Source: Nitrospira lenta
GTDB lineage: Bacteria > Nitrospirota > Nitrospiria > Nitrospirales > Nitrospiraceae
DNA length: 36,726 nt
Reading direction: 5' to 3'
NCBI GenBank assembly: GCA_945905765.1
Contig: CAMDPZ010000020.1
Coordinates: 1-36,726 of the forward strand
In this document: positions 1 to 7,369 of the stretch, piece by piece
Layout of the letters: each line of letters opens with the position of its first letter
Position numbering within the stretch: position 1 is the first letter of the stretch
Position numbers and translations under genes: made by a program
Notes under the pieces: generated by a model
What the model was told of the DNA's origin: nothing
What the model saw: only the letters and a program-made list of their open reading frames with translations
The model's database searches: none

Positions 1-324
1 CGCGGGCTCTTCCTGGGGCTGGAGGCAGAGGGGAAGGCCTGGCGGATGACGTCGGAGCAGGACATCGAGTCGGCCTTAGTGGCGGGCCCTTCCGATACGA
101 GAGCGGGCATTCGCGGCCTCTGCGTCAGGCGGTTTCCGGATCAGATCAAGTCGATGCAGTGGGAGCGGATTCAGTTTAGCGGGGGGCTGCTCTCGCGAAC
201 GTTGGAGATGGGCGATCTCTTCGAGCCGGAGGCTGTGCAGGCCTGTGCGCAGCTTTTCGAGCGAGCGGCATCCCCGATGGATGCGCTGACCGCATGGAAT
301 AGAGAAAAGGAGTCCCGATCATGA
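1..324 (+). CDS. dop: Dop (depupylase/deamidase homolog), C-terminal fragment
   Basis: The reading frame is open from base 1 to a TGA at 322-324, so this is the last 107 codons of a gene that starts before the window. Dop is a carboxylate-amine ligase-fold enzyme that removes the Pup-like modifier from substrates and, in actinobacteria, deamidates Pup. The fragment carries the C-terminal block SDTRAGIRGLCVRRF, which matches the PPxDTRAYFRGxCLxxF block of actinobacterial Dop as I know it, followed by a Dop-like W..I.F segment. The ATG of the next gene overlaps its stop codon (ATGA). The order dop, modifier, prcB, prcA, pafA supports the call. The ATP-binding and catalytic N-terminal part cannot be seen. 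Confidence 0.85.
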   Translation, partial: RGLFLGLEAEGKAWRMTSEQDIESALVAGPSDTRAGIRGLCVRRFPDQIKSMQWERIQFSGGLLSRTLEMGDLFEPEAVQACAQLFERAASPMDALTAWNREKESRS

Positions 325-512
325 ATTACAGTTCAATGCCGGAACGCCGGGAAGGACCTGGCAATCCGATGCCGCAGGCTCCGAGTCCGTCCGAAGAGGG
401 GGGACCGAAGAGGCCTGAGACCGGGTCGCCGGATAAAGACAATTTGCTCAAACGCATGCGGAAGGTGGATCCGAAGCAGGCGGAGCGGTATCGGCAACGG
501 ACGGGAGAATAA
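321..512 (+). CDS. UBact/Pup-like protein modifier
   Basis: A 63-residue, highly polar and probably disordered protein, rich in Pro, Gly, Glu, Arg and Lys. This is the ubiquitin-like modifier called UBact in gram-negative bacteria, a relative of actinobacterial Pup. The C-terminal third (KDNLLKRMRKVDPKQAERYR) should be the helical part recognised by ligase and ATPase. It ends in Arg-Thr-Gly-Glu, so the terminal residue is already Glu and could be ligated by PafA to substrate lysines without prior deamidation. The start at 321 overlaps the dop stop (ATGA) and has AAGGAG eight bases upstream. An internal ATG at 336 (MPERRE) is an alternative start. It sits directly before the proteasome genes, which is the main support for its role. 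Confidence 0.88.
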   Translation: MNYSSMPERREGPGNPMPQAPSPSEEGGPKRPETGSPDKDNLLKRMRKVDPKQAERYRQRTGE

Positions 513-519
513 GATCTGA

Positions 520-615
520 GAGGGGTAGGAGGGCTGTCCTCTGTGCTCGCGCAACGCGCGGCCTGGGAAGGCCCTCGTTGGACGCGCGCAGTGGAGGACA
601 GCCCGCCCACCCCTC
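520..615 (+). repeat. Long imperfect hairpin between the UBact gene and prcB
   Basis: Arms at 520-541 and 594-615 are complementary at 20 of 22 positions. The 52-base interior contains further complementary pieces (GGCC at 560-563 with GGCC at 569-572, and CGCG-rich flanks). No reading frame of interest crosses it. There is no T-run after it, so it does not look like an intrinsic terminator. It could stabilise the upstream mRNA 3' end, set the ratio of modifier to proteasome, or be a copy of a dispersed palindromic repeat. Confidence 0.75.
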
Positions 616-658
616 ATGGAAGGTAAGGCCGTCGCTCAATAGGGGAGAAGGGGGAAAA

Positions 659-1432
659 ATGGGGATGCAAGGGGATTTTCTTCAGCTGTTGAAAGAACAG
701 GGCTATACACTTGGCACACCGACTGCGGTGGGGACCGGTCATGCGCTGACGAATGCCACGACGATTCTGGCTTTTAAGTATCGCGATGGCGTGCTGGTGG
801 CAGGAGACCGTCGCGCGACCGCCGGCAATATGGTGATGTACGATCGCACGGACAAGGTATTGGAGATTGATCGGTACAGTGTGATGGCCATTGCCGGAGT
901 CCCTGCGACCGCCTATGAAATGGTGCGGGTCCTGGAACATTCTTTCAAATATTACCGGAGAACGCAGCTGCAGGAATTGAGTTTTGACGGTAAGCTGCGC
1001 GCCATCTCCAAGCTCTTGAAGGACAATGTGCCTGCTGCGTTGGCCGGGACCGGCGCGGTCGTTCCGGTGTTCGCCGGCTACGATCTGGAGCAGGGTTCGG
1101 CCAAGATCTATTTCTACGACATCCTCGGGGCGGAGTTCGAAGGGGTGGAATATGCTGTGTCCGGGTCCGGCTCCCCGACGATCCGTGGCATCCTGCATTA
1201 TCTGAATACCTGGGGGGATCAGCCCCTCAATCAGCTGCCGGAAGAGCAGGCCATGGTGCAGGCATTGCGACTGCTCACCAGTGCGGCGGAGTTCGATTCG
1301 GCGACCGGCGGCGTGAACCGGGAGGCGAGTCTCTATCCCGTGATCAAGCTGATTACAGGAGCCGGTGTGCAGACGATTCCTGATGCGACCTTGAAGCCCC
1401 TCTATGAATCACAGGTGGTGCGCTATGTATGA
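659..1432 (+). CDS. prcB: Proteasome beta subunit (catalytic)
   Basis: Catalytic subunit of the bacterial 20S proteasome, an N-terminal-nucleophile threonine hydrolase. The precursor is 257 residues. The propeptide should be removed before Thr34 in the block NATTILAFKYRDGVLVAGDR. Counting from that Thr, Asp17 (GDRRAT) and Lys33 (RTDK) fall exactly where the family's catalytic Asp and Lys lie, so the active site looks intact. I chose ATG 659 because the purine-rich GGGGAGAAGGGGG lies just upstream; ATG 665 is possible. The open frame extends back to 578, but that part falls in the hairpin. The stop overlaps prcA by 8 bases, implying coupled translation of the two subunits. Confidence 0.95.
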   Translation: MGMQGDFLQLLKEQGYTLGTPTAVGTGHALTNATTILAFKYRDGVLVAGDRRATAGNMVMYDRTDKVLEIDRYSVMAIAGVPATAYEMVRVLEHSFKYYRRTQLQELSFDGKLRAISKLLKDNVPAALAGTGAVVPVFAGYDLEQGSAKIYFYDILGAEFEGVEYAVSGSGSPTIRGILHYLNTWGDQPLNQLPEEQAMVQALRLLTSAAEFDSATGGVNREASLYPVIKLITGAGVQTIPDATLKPLYESQVVRYV

Positions 1433-2255
1433 AGAACCCTATCGCTGGGTCGAAGCAGTCGGCAATCGCCGCCAGTATTTGGATGAGCAGTTCAAGCAGG
1501 GAAGCCCGGTCGTGGCCCTGACCTATGAGGGCGGCATCCTTCTGGTCACGGTGAGCAAGGGAACCCCGAAGCTCTACGAGATCTACGACCGGCTGGCCTT
1601 GGGCGGCATGGGGCACCCTACCGATTTGGAAAAGCTGCGCTTCAGCCTGTTGGAAATGGCGCATGTCGAAGGGTTCAACCGTTCGCCTTCTGATGTCACT
1701 GGCTCGCGATTGGTAAAGTACGGCATTGCTCCGGTCATCAAACAGGCGTTCGAAGAAGTCTATAAGGCGCCGTTCATCGTGCGTATTCTGGTGGCAGAGT
1801 TGGGGCAGAAGCCGGAGAAGGATGCGCTTCTAACGATCAACTACGATGGCACCTTCGAGGAAACGACCGGCTGCGCGGTCCTGGCTGCCACGCCTGCTGC
1901 TCAGACGAAGATGACGGCCTATCTCAAGGAGCAGACGCCTGCGACTCTGTCATTGGAGCAGGCGCTGGATCTGGCCTTGCGGGCCTGGGCGATCGGTTCC
2001 CTCGCGCATCAACAGGAAGAGTCGGACCAACGGGCCGAGACTGAGTCATCCGCAAGCGGAGCCGGCGCAGCGGCCGCTGCGATCCCCAACGTCGACGTGC
2101 TGAGAGAACATGTGCGGAGCATTGCGGGAGGGCGGACGCTCGAATGTGCGGTCCTTGAGCGGCAGGCTCCCGGCACCTCCAAGTACCGTTCGCTCAAGCC
2201 AGCCGATCTGTCACGGCTGTTGCCGAAGGCCCTTCAATCAGTCGTGGCGAACTAA
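1425..2255 (+). CDS. prcA: Proteasome alpha subunit
   Basis: The 276-residue non-catalytic ring subunit that forms the gated entrance of the 20S proteasome and docks the ATPase ring. The N-terminus (MYEEPYRWVEAVGNRRQYLD) has the alpha-type gating extension and lacks a propeptide and nucleophilic Thr. The central core has the proteasome fold pattern (SPVVALTYEGGILLVT). The segment from about residue 195 to 225 is Glu/Ser/Ala-rich and low in complexity, probably a flexible linker before a conserved-looking C-terminal tail that could contact the ATPase. ATG 1425 lies inside the prcB 3' end, with AGGTGG six bases upstream; ATG 1404 is in frame but less likely. pafA begins 1 base after its stop. 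Confidence 0.93.
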   Translation: MYEEPYRWVEAVGNRRQYLDEQFKQGSPVVALTYEGGILLVTVSKGTPKLYEIYDRLALGGMGHPTDLEKLRFSLLEMAHVEGFNRSPSDVTGSRLVKYGIAPVIKQAFEEVYKAPFIVRILVAELGQKPEKDALLTINYDGTFEETTGCAVLAATPAAQTKMTAYLKEQTPATLSLEQALDLALRAWAIGSLAHQQEESDQRAETESSASGAGAAAAAIPNVDVLREHVRSIAGGRTLECAVLERQAPGTSKYRSLKPADLSRLLPKALQSVVAN

Positions 2256-2256
2256 G

Positions 2257-3741
2257 ATGTTGAACCGTATTTTCGGGCTGGAAACCGAATACGGACTCTT
2301 GGTGAATGAAGATCAGCCGGACCATTCTCCCACCTGGTTTGCCCACAAGATTCGCGACCATCTCTTTCATGTGCAACGGCGCGGCGTCCTGGATCTGCAC
2401 CATCGGGGGCATGATGAACCGCCCGGCAACGGAGGATTTCTCACCAACGCCGGGCGCATGTATCTCGACATGGGCCATTTGGAATGGGCCTCGCCGGAAT
2501 GTGAATCGCTGGGCGATGTGGTGGCTGCCGACCGGGCCGGAGACCAGTTGCTGCAGGATGCCGTTCATGAGCTCGGTCTGGCCGACCAGGTGTCCTTGAT
2601 CAAGAACAATGTGGACCATGACACCGATGCGACCTTCGGATCGCACGAGAACTATCTTGTGACGCGCGGCTTCCCCTTTACCAGGCGCGGCCTCGGGCCC
2701 TTCGTGACCTTCCTCGTCACCAGACAGATCTTTACCGGAGCAGGACGTGTCGGCATGGCCGGCCCTCAGGACGCCTGGATCCAGATGGATCGGCTTATCG
2801 TGCCTCGTGGAGCGAACATGCGTCATGGGCAGCAGCCCGCCATGCCGTTCCAGATCTCTCAGCGGGCTGACTACATCGTGAACGACTTCTTCGAATGGGT
2901 GCAGCAGAATCGCGCCATCGTGAATACCAGAGATGAGCCTCTGGCAGATCCGAATCAATACCGCCGCATTCATTTGTTGCTGGGCGATTCGAATATGGCC
3001 GAGGTGGCGACGGCCTTGAAGCTGGGCACGACGGGCCTGGTCCTGCAATTGATCGAAGAGGGCCATGCGCCGAAGGGTCTGGAGCTCCATGAGCCGGTCG
3101 AAACGATGCAGGAACTGTCGCAGGATCAGGAGCGGCAATGGATCGTGCGGCTGGAATCGGGGCAGTCGATCTCGGCGATCGATATTCAGGAAGCCTTTCT
3201 TGCCGCGGCGCAGGAACATTATCGAGGGCAGGACGACGAAACCGATTGGGTGCTCGATCAATGGGAAGCGGTGTTGCGCGATCTTCGCGGGGACTATACG
3301 AAGCTGGTGGGCCGGGTGGATTGGGCCTCGAAACTCTGGCTGCTGGAAACCTTTCGCGAGGCGGAACAACTGACCTGGGCCGATCCGGCGCTGAAGAGCC
3401 TCGACCTGGAGTATCACAATCTCCATCAAGGCAAGGGGCTCTATTACGGTTTGATGGAAGAGGGGCGGGTTCCGCGGCTCACGACCGACAAGGCGATTGC
3501 CTTAGCGATGGACCATCCCCCCCGCAATACCAGGGCCTTTGGGCGCGGTGAACTCGTCCGGCATTTATTGGCTGCGGGACTTCCGGGTGAGGCGGCCGGG
3601 TCTGAGCTGGATGCGAGGTTTTCCCCTTCTTATGTGATCAACTGGTCGATCTTCCAATTGCGCGGGCAGGAACCCTTCCCCATGCCGGATCCGTTTAAGA
3701 CCTACGCGAAGGAAGTGCGGACCCATCTTCAGACTGCCTGA
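2257..3741 (+). CDS. pafA: PafA-type ligase for the UBact/Pup modifier
   Basis: A 494-residue carboxylate-amine ligase-fold protein that would use ATP to join the modifier's C-terminal Glu to lysines of target proteins. Motifs seen include the N-terminal FGLETEYG (the catalytic/Mg-binding start of the family), GSHENYL, FLVTRQ, NTRDEP and LGDSNM. Dop and PafA share most of these. I call it PafA because the C-terminus (DPFKTYAKEVRTHL) resembles the PafA C-terminal domain (DPF....ERV) and because a separate Dop C-terminus lies upstream. The start at ATG 2257 gives the canonical N-terminus; the open frame extends back to 2110 inside prcA. There is no clear Shine-Dalgarno, so translation is probably coupled to prcA. 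The 3' end overlaps the convergent hydrolase gene by 47 bases. Confidence 0.9.
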   Translation: MLNRIFGLETEYGLLVNEDQPDHSPTWFAHKIRDHLFHVQRRGVLDLHHRGHDEPPGNGGFLTNAGRMYLDMGHLEWASPECESLGDVVAADRAGDQLLQDAVHELGLADQVSLIKNNVDHDTDATFGSHENYLVTRGFPFTRRGLGPFVTFLVTRQIFTGAGRVGMAGPQDAWIQMDRLIVPRGANMRHGQQPAMPFQISQRADYIVNDFFEWVQQNRAIVNTRDEPLADPNQYRRIHLLLGDSNMAEVATALKLGTTGLVLQLIEEGHAPKGLELHEPVETMQELSQDQERQWIVRLESGQSISAIDIQEAFLAAAQEHYRGQDDETDWVLDQWEAVLRDLRGDYTKLVGRVDWASKLWLLETFREAEQLTWADPALKSLDLEYHNLHQGKGLYYGLMEEGRVPRLTTDKAIALAMDHPPRNTRAFGRGELVRHLLAAGLPGEAAGSELDARFSPSYVINWSIFQLRGQEPFPMPDPFKTYAKEVRTHLQTA

Positions 3742-4723
3742 TCGATTCGACGATTCGGTTTTCCACCCAAAACCTGTCTTCATTGTTCCGTGCCCCCTGA
3801 ATGAATCCGCAGTGGCCTCCATAGTGGGGGGCCGTCAGCTTGATGAGGGGGTTCCGCTTGATGGCCGCGAGGCTAAACATCGAATAGGGAATGAAGGGAT
3901 CGTCCTGGGCTGTGACGATGGTGGTTGGCACGGCAATCTTGTCCAGCACATGTCGTGACCCTGCGCGGTCGTAGTAGTCCGGTCCGCTGGCATAGCCTCC
4001 GTCCGGGGCCGTGTACCGGTCGTCGAATTCGCTGATGATGTGGATGCGGTCCAGCTCCGCGAGGTCCCATCTCCCTGGAAAGAGCGCCGCTTTGCGCTTC
4101 ATGCGCGTTTTGAGCTTGGTCAGAAAGTGATAGTGGTAGAGCCAGTTGCGAGGCTCTTCCAAGGCTTTGGCACATTGGGTGGGATCGATATTCGGACAGA
4201 CCGCGATCGCTCCGGCCAGCGCCGCCTCTGACGAGCCGAGTTCTCCCGCTGCTTTCAGAACGAGATTCCCCCCCATCGAATAGCCGATCAGCCAGATGCG
4301 GGTGAGTCGATCCAGGCTCGCCAACTCCTGGACGATGGCCCGATAGTCCTGACTCAAGCCGCTGTTGTAGAGGGTCGGCGTCAGCCGTTCGGTTCCGCCG
4401 CAAGTACGCTGGTTCAGGCGGATGACGTTCATCCCCGCGCGATAGGCCTTTGCGGCGATCCCCTGCATGTAGTGGGACTCGCTGGAGCCTTCAAGCCCAT
4501 GCACGAGCAGCAGGGTCTGGCAGCCTGTCCGGTTTGGCTGCCAATGGCAGAAGCCGAGCAGCTGGGTCTTGGGATCGGTGGTGAAGAGCCGTGATTCGAT
4601 CGGTATGCCGGCCAGCAGAGCCAGGCGAGGCCAATAGCCAGGAACGATTGTCATGAGGTGCTGGTTGCGGAGCAGGGTTGCCGGTGTGAACTCGCGCCAG
4701 TCAGGTGCCATAGAGGTCATCAT
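3695..4723 (-). CDS. YheT-like alpha/beta hydrolase
   Basis: A 342-residue alpha/beta hydrolase of the YheT/UPF0017 (abhydrolase 4) family. The opening FTPATLLRNQHLMTI is typical of this family. The oxyanion region is LLLVHGLEGSS (about residues 71-81). The nucleophile elbow is GYSMGG with Ser149, the acid is in AQDDPF (about 274-275) and the His is in YGGHCGF (304). The natural substrate is unknown; relatives act on esters or lipids. The start at ATG 4723 has GGAAG about seven bases upstream; the second ATG (4720) is equally possible. It converges on pafA with a 47-base overlap and follows tRNA-Asn, from which it is separated by a terminator. Confidence 0.88.
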   Translation of the reverse strand: MMTSMAPDWREFTPATLLRNQHLMTIVPGYWPRLALLAGIPIESRLFTTDPKTQLLGFCHWQPNRTGCQTLLLVHGLEGSSESHYMQGIAAKAYRAGMNVIRLNQRTCGGTERLTPTLYNSGLSQDYRAIVQELASLDRLTRIWLIGYSMGGNLVLKAAGELGSSEAALAGAIAVCPNIDPTQCAKALEEPRNWLYHYHFLTKLKTRMKRKAALFPGRWDLAELDRIHIISEFDDRYTAPDGGYASGPDYYDRAGSRHVLDKIAVPTTIVTAQDDPFIPYSMFSLAAIKRNPLIKLTAPHYGGHCGFIQGARNNEDRFWVENRIVESIRQSEDGSALPSRRS

Positions 4724-4787
4724 GCAGAATCTTCCATGGCCCAGCCGTGCGAATGGGAAGCCGGCGGCGAAGCGGATCGTGGATCGA

Positions 4788-4828
4788 CGAAAACGACAAA
4801 GGCCTTCGAGAGAGGTCTCGAAGGCCTT
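4788..4828 (-). terminator. Intrinsic terminator after tRNA-Asn
   Basis: A perfect 12-bp inverted repeat (4799-4810 with 4817-4828, AAGGCCTTCGAG and its complement) has a 6-base loop. Read on the minus strand it is followed by a T-rich tract. It lies 8 bases past the tRNA-Asn 3' end and before the hydrolase start, so it should end the tRNA transcript. Confidence 0.85.
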
Positions 4829-4835
4829 GCGATGG

Positions 4836-4910
4836 TGGCTCCCCGGGCAGGAGTCGAACCTGCGACCAGCCGGTTAACAGCCGGCTGCTCTACCACTGAG
4901 CTACCGGGGA
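4836..4910 (-). tRNA. tRNA-Asn (GUU)
   Basis: A full cloverleaf can be drawn on the minus strand. The acceptor stem TCCCCGG (4904-4910) pairs with CCGGGGA (4840-4846). The D-arm is GCTC...GAGC. The anticodon stem GCCGG/CCGGC encloses the loop CTGTTAA, with anticodon GTT at 4876-4878. The T-arm is GCAGG TTCGACT CCTGC. The discriminator base is G and CCA is encoded (4836-4838). An extended -10 promoter lies upstream and a terminator follows. Confidence 0.97.
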
Positions 4911-4935
4911 ACGAGACCGCCATGTCGGACTGCGC

Positions 4936-4944
4936 ATTCTAGCA
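4936..4944 (-). promoter_or_regulatory. Extended -10 promoter of tRNA-Asn
   Basis: On the minus strand, TGCTAGAAT gives an extended -10 (TGn) plus TAGAAT, 5 of 6 matches to consensus. It is placed so that transcription would begin about 18 bases before the mature tRNA 5' end. I see no good -35 box; a run of seven Cs lies where it would be. Confidence 0.45.
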
Positions 4945-5011
4945 AAAGATTTCGGCGGGGGGGAGACTTTTTTTGATCGGCGCAGAACGTGCTCTGTTTG
5001 ACTCTATTCCG

Positions 5012-5281
5012 CTAGACGTCGAAATCTTGGGTCTCGTCTTCGTCCGAGCTTGCATCCGTATTGCCTGATGCGACGGAGGCGTAGTGTTTCGCCCAGGTCA
5101 GGTAGAGATTCCCGCTGTCGCGCATGGTGTCGGCGGCTTTGACGAGCGCCTGCGCCAGGTCCGGGTCCTTCCCGCTGGCATCGATATCGGCGGCGCGCCG
5201 TTCGAGGGCTTTGGGGTACTCGTTGATCAGCCCGGCGATCTCTTGCAGGAGCTCATGAATGACGTTGTCTTCGGTTTCCAT
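5012..5281 (-). CDS. Small acidic protein of unknown function
   Basis: An 89-residue protein that I do not recognise. It starts METEDNVIHELLQEIAGLI, is predicted mostly helical, and ends in a strongly acidic tail (DASSDEDETQDFDV). There are no cysteines, signal peptide or membrane segment. ATG 5281 was chosen because GGGAGGGAA lies just upstream; the frame stays open back to 5350, but that part runs through the terminator of the preceding operon. It lies between the oxidoreductase operon terminator and the tRNA-Asn promoter, so it is either its own unit or expressed by readthrough. Confidence 0.7.
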   Translation of the reverse strand: METEDNVIHELLQEIAGLINEYPKALERRAADIDASGKDPDLAQALVKAADTMRDSGNLYLTWAKHYASVASGNTDASSDEDETQDFDV

Positions 5282-5305
5282 CTGTTCCCTCCCCAGCGGC
5301 ACCAA

Positions 5306-5337
5306 CAAAAAACCCCATAGCGCAGGCGCCATGGGGT
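5306..5337 (-). terminator. Intrinsic terminator of the oxidoreductase operon
   Basis: On the minus strand, ACCCCAT (5331-5337) pairs with ATGGGGT (5312-5318). Four or five inner pairs (GCGC/GCGC) extend the stem, and a run of T follows (the A-run at 5307-5312 on the plus strand). It lies about 30 bases after the delta-subunit stop. Confidence 0.9.
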
Positions 5338-5367
5338 CTTGCGCGGGCAACCCGCTACACGAAACAA

Positions 5368-5646
5368 TTATCCTTGGTAGGCTTGCCCAATGGCGGCGGA
5401 CTCGCCTTTATGGGCAATCAGCTGCCCGGTGGCGCTGACGGCCTGCATGCTGATGGCATTATGCTTCGCCGCGTCGCAGACGACCACGCAGAGCTCACAG
5501 CCCTTACAGCGGTCGATGTTCACTTCTGCGACCATCTTGCCAGGATTGAGGTCCAGGCAGTTGGCTTCCGGACAATACATAATGCAGAGGCGGCATCCCT
5601 TTTTGGCCACGCATTTCTCATCGATGACTTGCGCTACGTTATACAT
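5368..5646 (-). CDS. 2-oxoacid:ferredoxin oxidoreductase, delta (ferredoxin-like) subunit
   Basis: A 92-residue protein with two [4Fe-4S] cysteine sets that would pass electrons between the catalytic beta subunit and external ferredoxin. The second set is the usual Cx2Cx2Cx3C (Cys47, 50, 53, 57). The first set is unusual: Cys12-x5-Cys18-x2-Cys21-x3-Cys25-Pro, three residues longer than normal between the first two cysteines, with an extra Cys30. About 30 residues after the last Cys have no recognised motif. It is the last gene of the operon, with AAGGA ten bases before the ATG, and is followed by a strong terminator. Confidence 0.85.
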   Translation of the reverse strand: MYNVAQVIDEKCVAKKGCRLCIMYCPEANCLDLNPGKMVAEVNIDRCKGCELCVVVCDAAKHNAISMQAVSATGQLIAHKGESAAIGQAYQG

Positions 5647-5669
5647 GCGAGCTGGTTCCTTCTCTCTCG

Positions 5670-6377
5670 TTAAGCGGCGACGGCAGGATTGCCGACTCGC
5701 AGCTCATACTTATGCTCTTCGGCCCATTTGCTGGCGATATCATAGGCCGCCTTCACTGTGGCCAGGTTCTTGGCCAGCAACATTTCCTTCTTGGCGAACT
5801 TCTTCTTGATCGCTTCGTCCAGGGACGCGGTTCCGCCCGAGGCGACGAACTTCTTCCCGAACCGTTCCTGCAAGGCGCCGTCCAGGGCTTCCATGGAGAC
5901 GCACTTGGTGATGCCCGCGACCGCGCCGATCATCGCCATATTCGTCGAGAGCTCGGTGCCGGCCACTTCGATCGCGAGCTCGGTGCCCGCGATGTAGAAC
6001 AGGGCGACGTTCAAGTCCTTCAGCCGCTGCACGTCTTCGTCAGACAACAGATTCTGGTCGGAGTTGATGATGACGAGGCCGCCTTCCTTCACGCCCGAGT
6101 AGAAGGGCATCGTGTAGCTCTTGCCCATCGTAATCACTTGAGGATGGAAGACCTGGATGACGTCGGGGAACACCAGCTCACCGCGGTCGTAGATCCGCTC
6201 GATGCCGATCCGGCAATAGCTCTCCGCCGGCGCCATACGTTTTTCTGCGCCGAAGAAGGGATTCGAGATCGAGAACTTGCCGTCGCGGTTGGCTGCCATG
6301 GCCATGACATGCGCGGCGGTGACAGCGCCCTGTCCGCCTAATCCCGACATCCGGATGTTCAGTCTTTTCTTGATCAT
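5670..6377 (-). CDS. 2-oxoacid:ferredoxin oxidoreductase, gamma subunit
   Basis: A 235-residue subunit of the POR/KOR gamma family (Pfam-type POR domain). The N-terminal MSGLGGQGAVTAAHVMA is the family's hallmark glycine motif. FGAEKRMAPAESYCRIG follows and corresponds to the conserved region of the gamma domain. The C-terminal 60 residues are Lys/Ala-rich and helical. It helps hold coenzyme A and the alpha-beta core together. Start ATG 6377 has AAGGAG eight bases upstream. It is 24 bases downstream of the beta gene and 23 bases upstream of delta, so the genes are co-transcribed. Confidence 0.9.
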   Translation of the reverse strand: MIKKRLNIRMSGLGGQGAVTAAHVMAMAANRDGKFSISNPFFGAEKRMAPAESYCRIGIERIYDRGELVFPDVIQVFHPQVITMGKSYTMPFYSGVKEGGLVIINSDQNLLSDEDVQRLKDLNVALFYIAGTELAIEVAGTELSTNMAMIGAVAGITKCVSMEALDGALQERFGKKFVASGGTASLDEAIKKKFAKKEMLLAKNLATVKAAYDIASKWAEEHKYELRVGNPAVAA

Positions 6378-6401
6378 GATCGTCTCTCCTTCAGAATCGA
6401 A

Positions 6402-7307
6402 TTAGGCGCCTTGAGCGGCGAGCTGCTTGGCCGCGGCCTTCTTTTCTTTGTCCTTGGCGGCCATTTCTGCCAGGAGCTGCTTGGCCGGTTCGCTGATGTA
6501 CTCTTTGTAGGCGAAACGCTCGGTCGGCTTCTCCGAATCCCGCATTTCTTGAAGGCCTTCCATGCTGTTCTTCCCGATTTCGAGAATGCAGGGCGTGTAG
6601 AGCTGGAGATAGGTCGGGCCGATTTCGCGCGCGATCATGACCGCGTTCTTGATCACCTTCTCAATGAGAGACGGCTTGCTGACGGTGCATTGGACCACGT
6701 AATGACAGCCCGATTCGCGAGCGATTTCCGGCAGACGGACCTTGTCGAAGAGTTTTCCGACCGGCGCCATCTTGGCCACGAAGCCCTTCTGCATCAGACC
6801 GCTCTCCTGGCCGCCCGTGTTGGCGTACAGTTCGTTGTCGAAGCAAATCGTGGTGAACTTCTCCTGGCGGAACCAGGCTTGGAGCGTCATGTCGAGGCCG
6901 ATATCGACGGTGGCGCCGTCGCCGGCCAGCACGACCACGTCTTTCGTCCGGCCCGGGAAACGGACGCTCAAGGCGCGCTTCAAGCCAGAGGCGATGGCGT
7001 TCTGGTTGCCGAAGAGGGAGTGGATGTTGTGGACGGCCACCATGGGGAACACCAGGCTGGTGCAGCCGGTGGAACCGACCATGACGGTGTCTTCGGGGTT
7101 AGGCAAGGAGGCCAGGATGTAGCGGAAGGCCATGGATTCCGGGCAGCCGGCGCAGAGCGAATGCTGCTCGATCAGTTCCTTGCTGTTGCCGATATCCTTC
7201 CAGCCCCGGTCTTCTTTGCCGTAGGTCGCGCTCTTGACCAGGTCTTGATAGTCGGACGGCATGATGTCGTATAGGTCTTCAGAAATCTTGATACGTTCCT
7301 TGCTCAT
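6402..7307 (-). CDS. 2-oxoacid:ferredoxin oxidoreductase, beta (thiamine diphosphate) subunit
   Basis: A 301-residue catalytic subunit that binds thiamine diphosphate and one [4Fe-4S] cluster. Seen are HSLCAGCPESMAFR (Cys52 and Cys55 of the cluster set), GSTGCTSL (another cluster Cys), the ThDP-Mg motif starting GDGATVDIG, and FDNELYANTGGQ, which resembles the DNExYxNTGxQ of pyruvate:ferredoxin oxidoreductases more than the KorB pattern. A fourth likely cluster Cys is in TPCI. This leans to pyruvate as substrate, but in five-subunit enzymes pyruvate and 2-oxoglutarate forms are very similar, so the substrate is open. The last 30 residues are a Lys/Ala-rich tail. Confidence 0.9.
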   Translation of the reverse strand: MSKERIKISEDLYDIMPSDYQDLVKSATYGKEDRGWKDIGNSKELIEQHSLCAGCPESMAFRYILASLPNPEDTVMVGSTGCTSLVFPMVAVHNIHSLFGNQNAIASGLKRALSVRFPGRTKDVVVLAGDGATVDIGLDMTLQAWFRQEKFTTICFDNELYANTGGQESGLMQKGFVAKMAPVGKLFDKVRLPEIARESGCHYVVQCTVSKPSLIEKVIKNAVMIAREIGPTYLQLYTPCILEIGKNSMEGLQEMRDSEKPTERFAYKEYISEPAKQLLAEMAAKDKEKKAAAKQLAAQGA

Positions 7308-7369
7308 GATGGCCTCCTCAATACGTGCGTCTTATTCAGGGCGTTCGGTGCTTGCTTGCCTCGGTCCGA

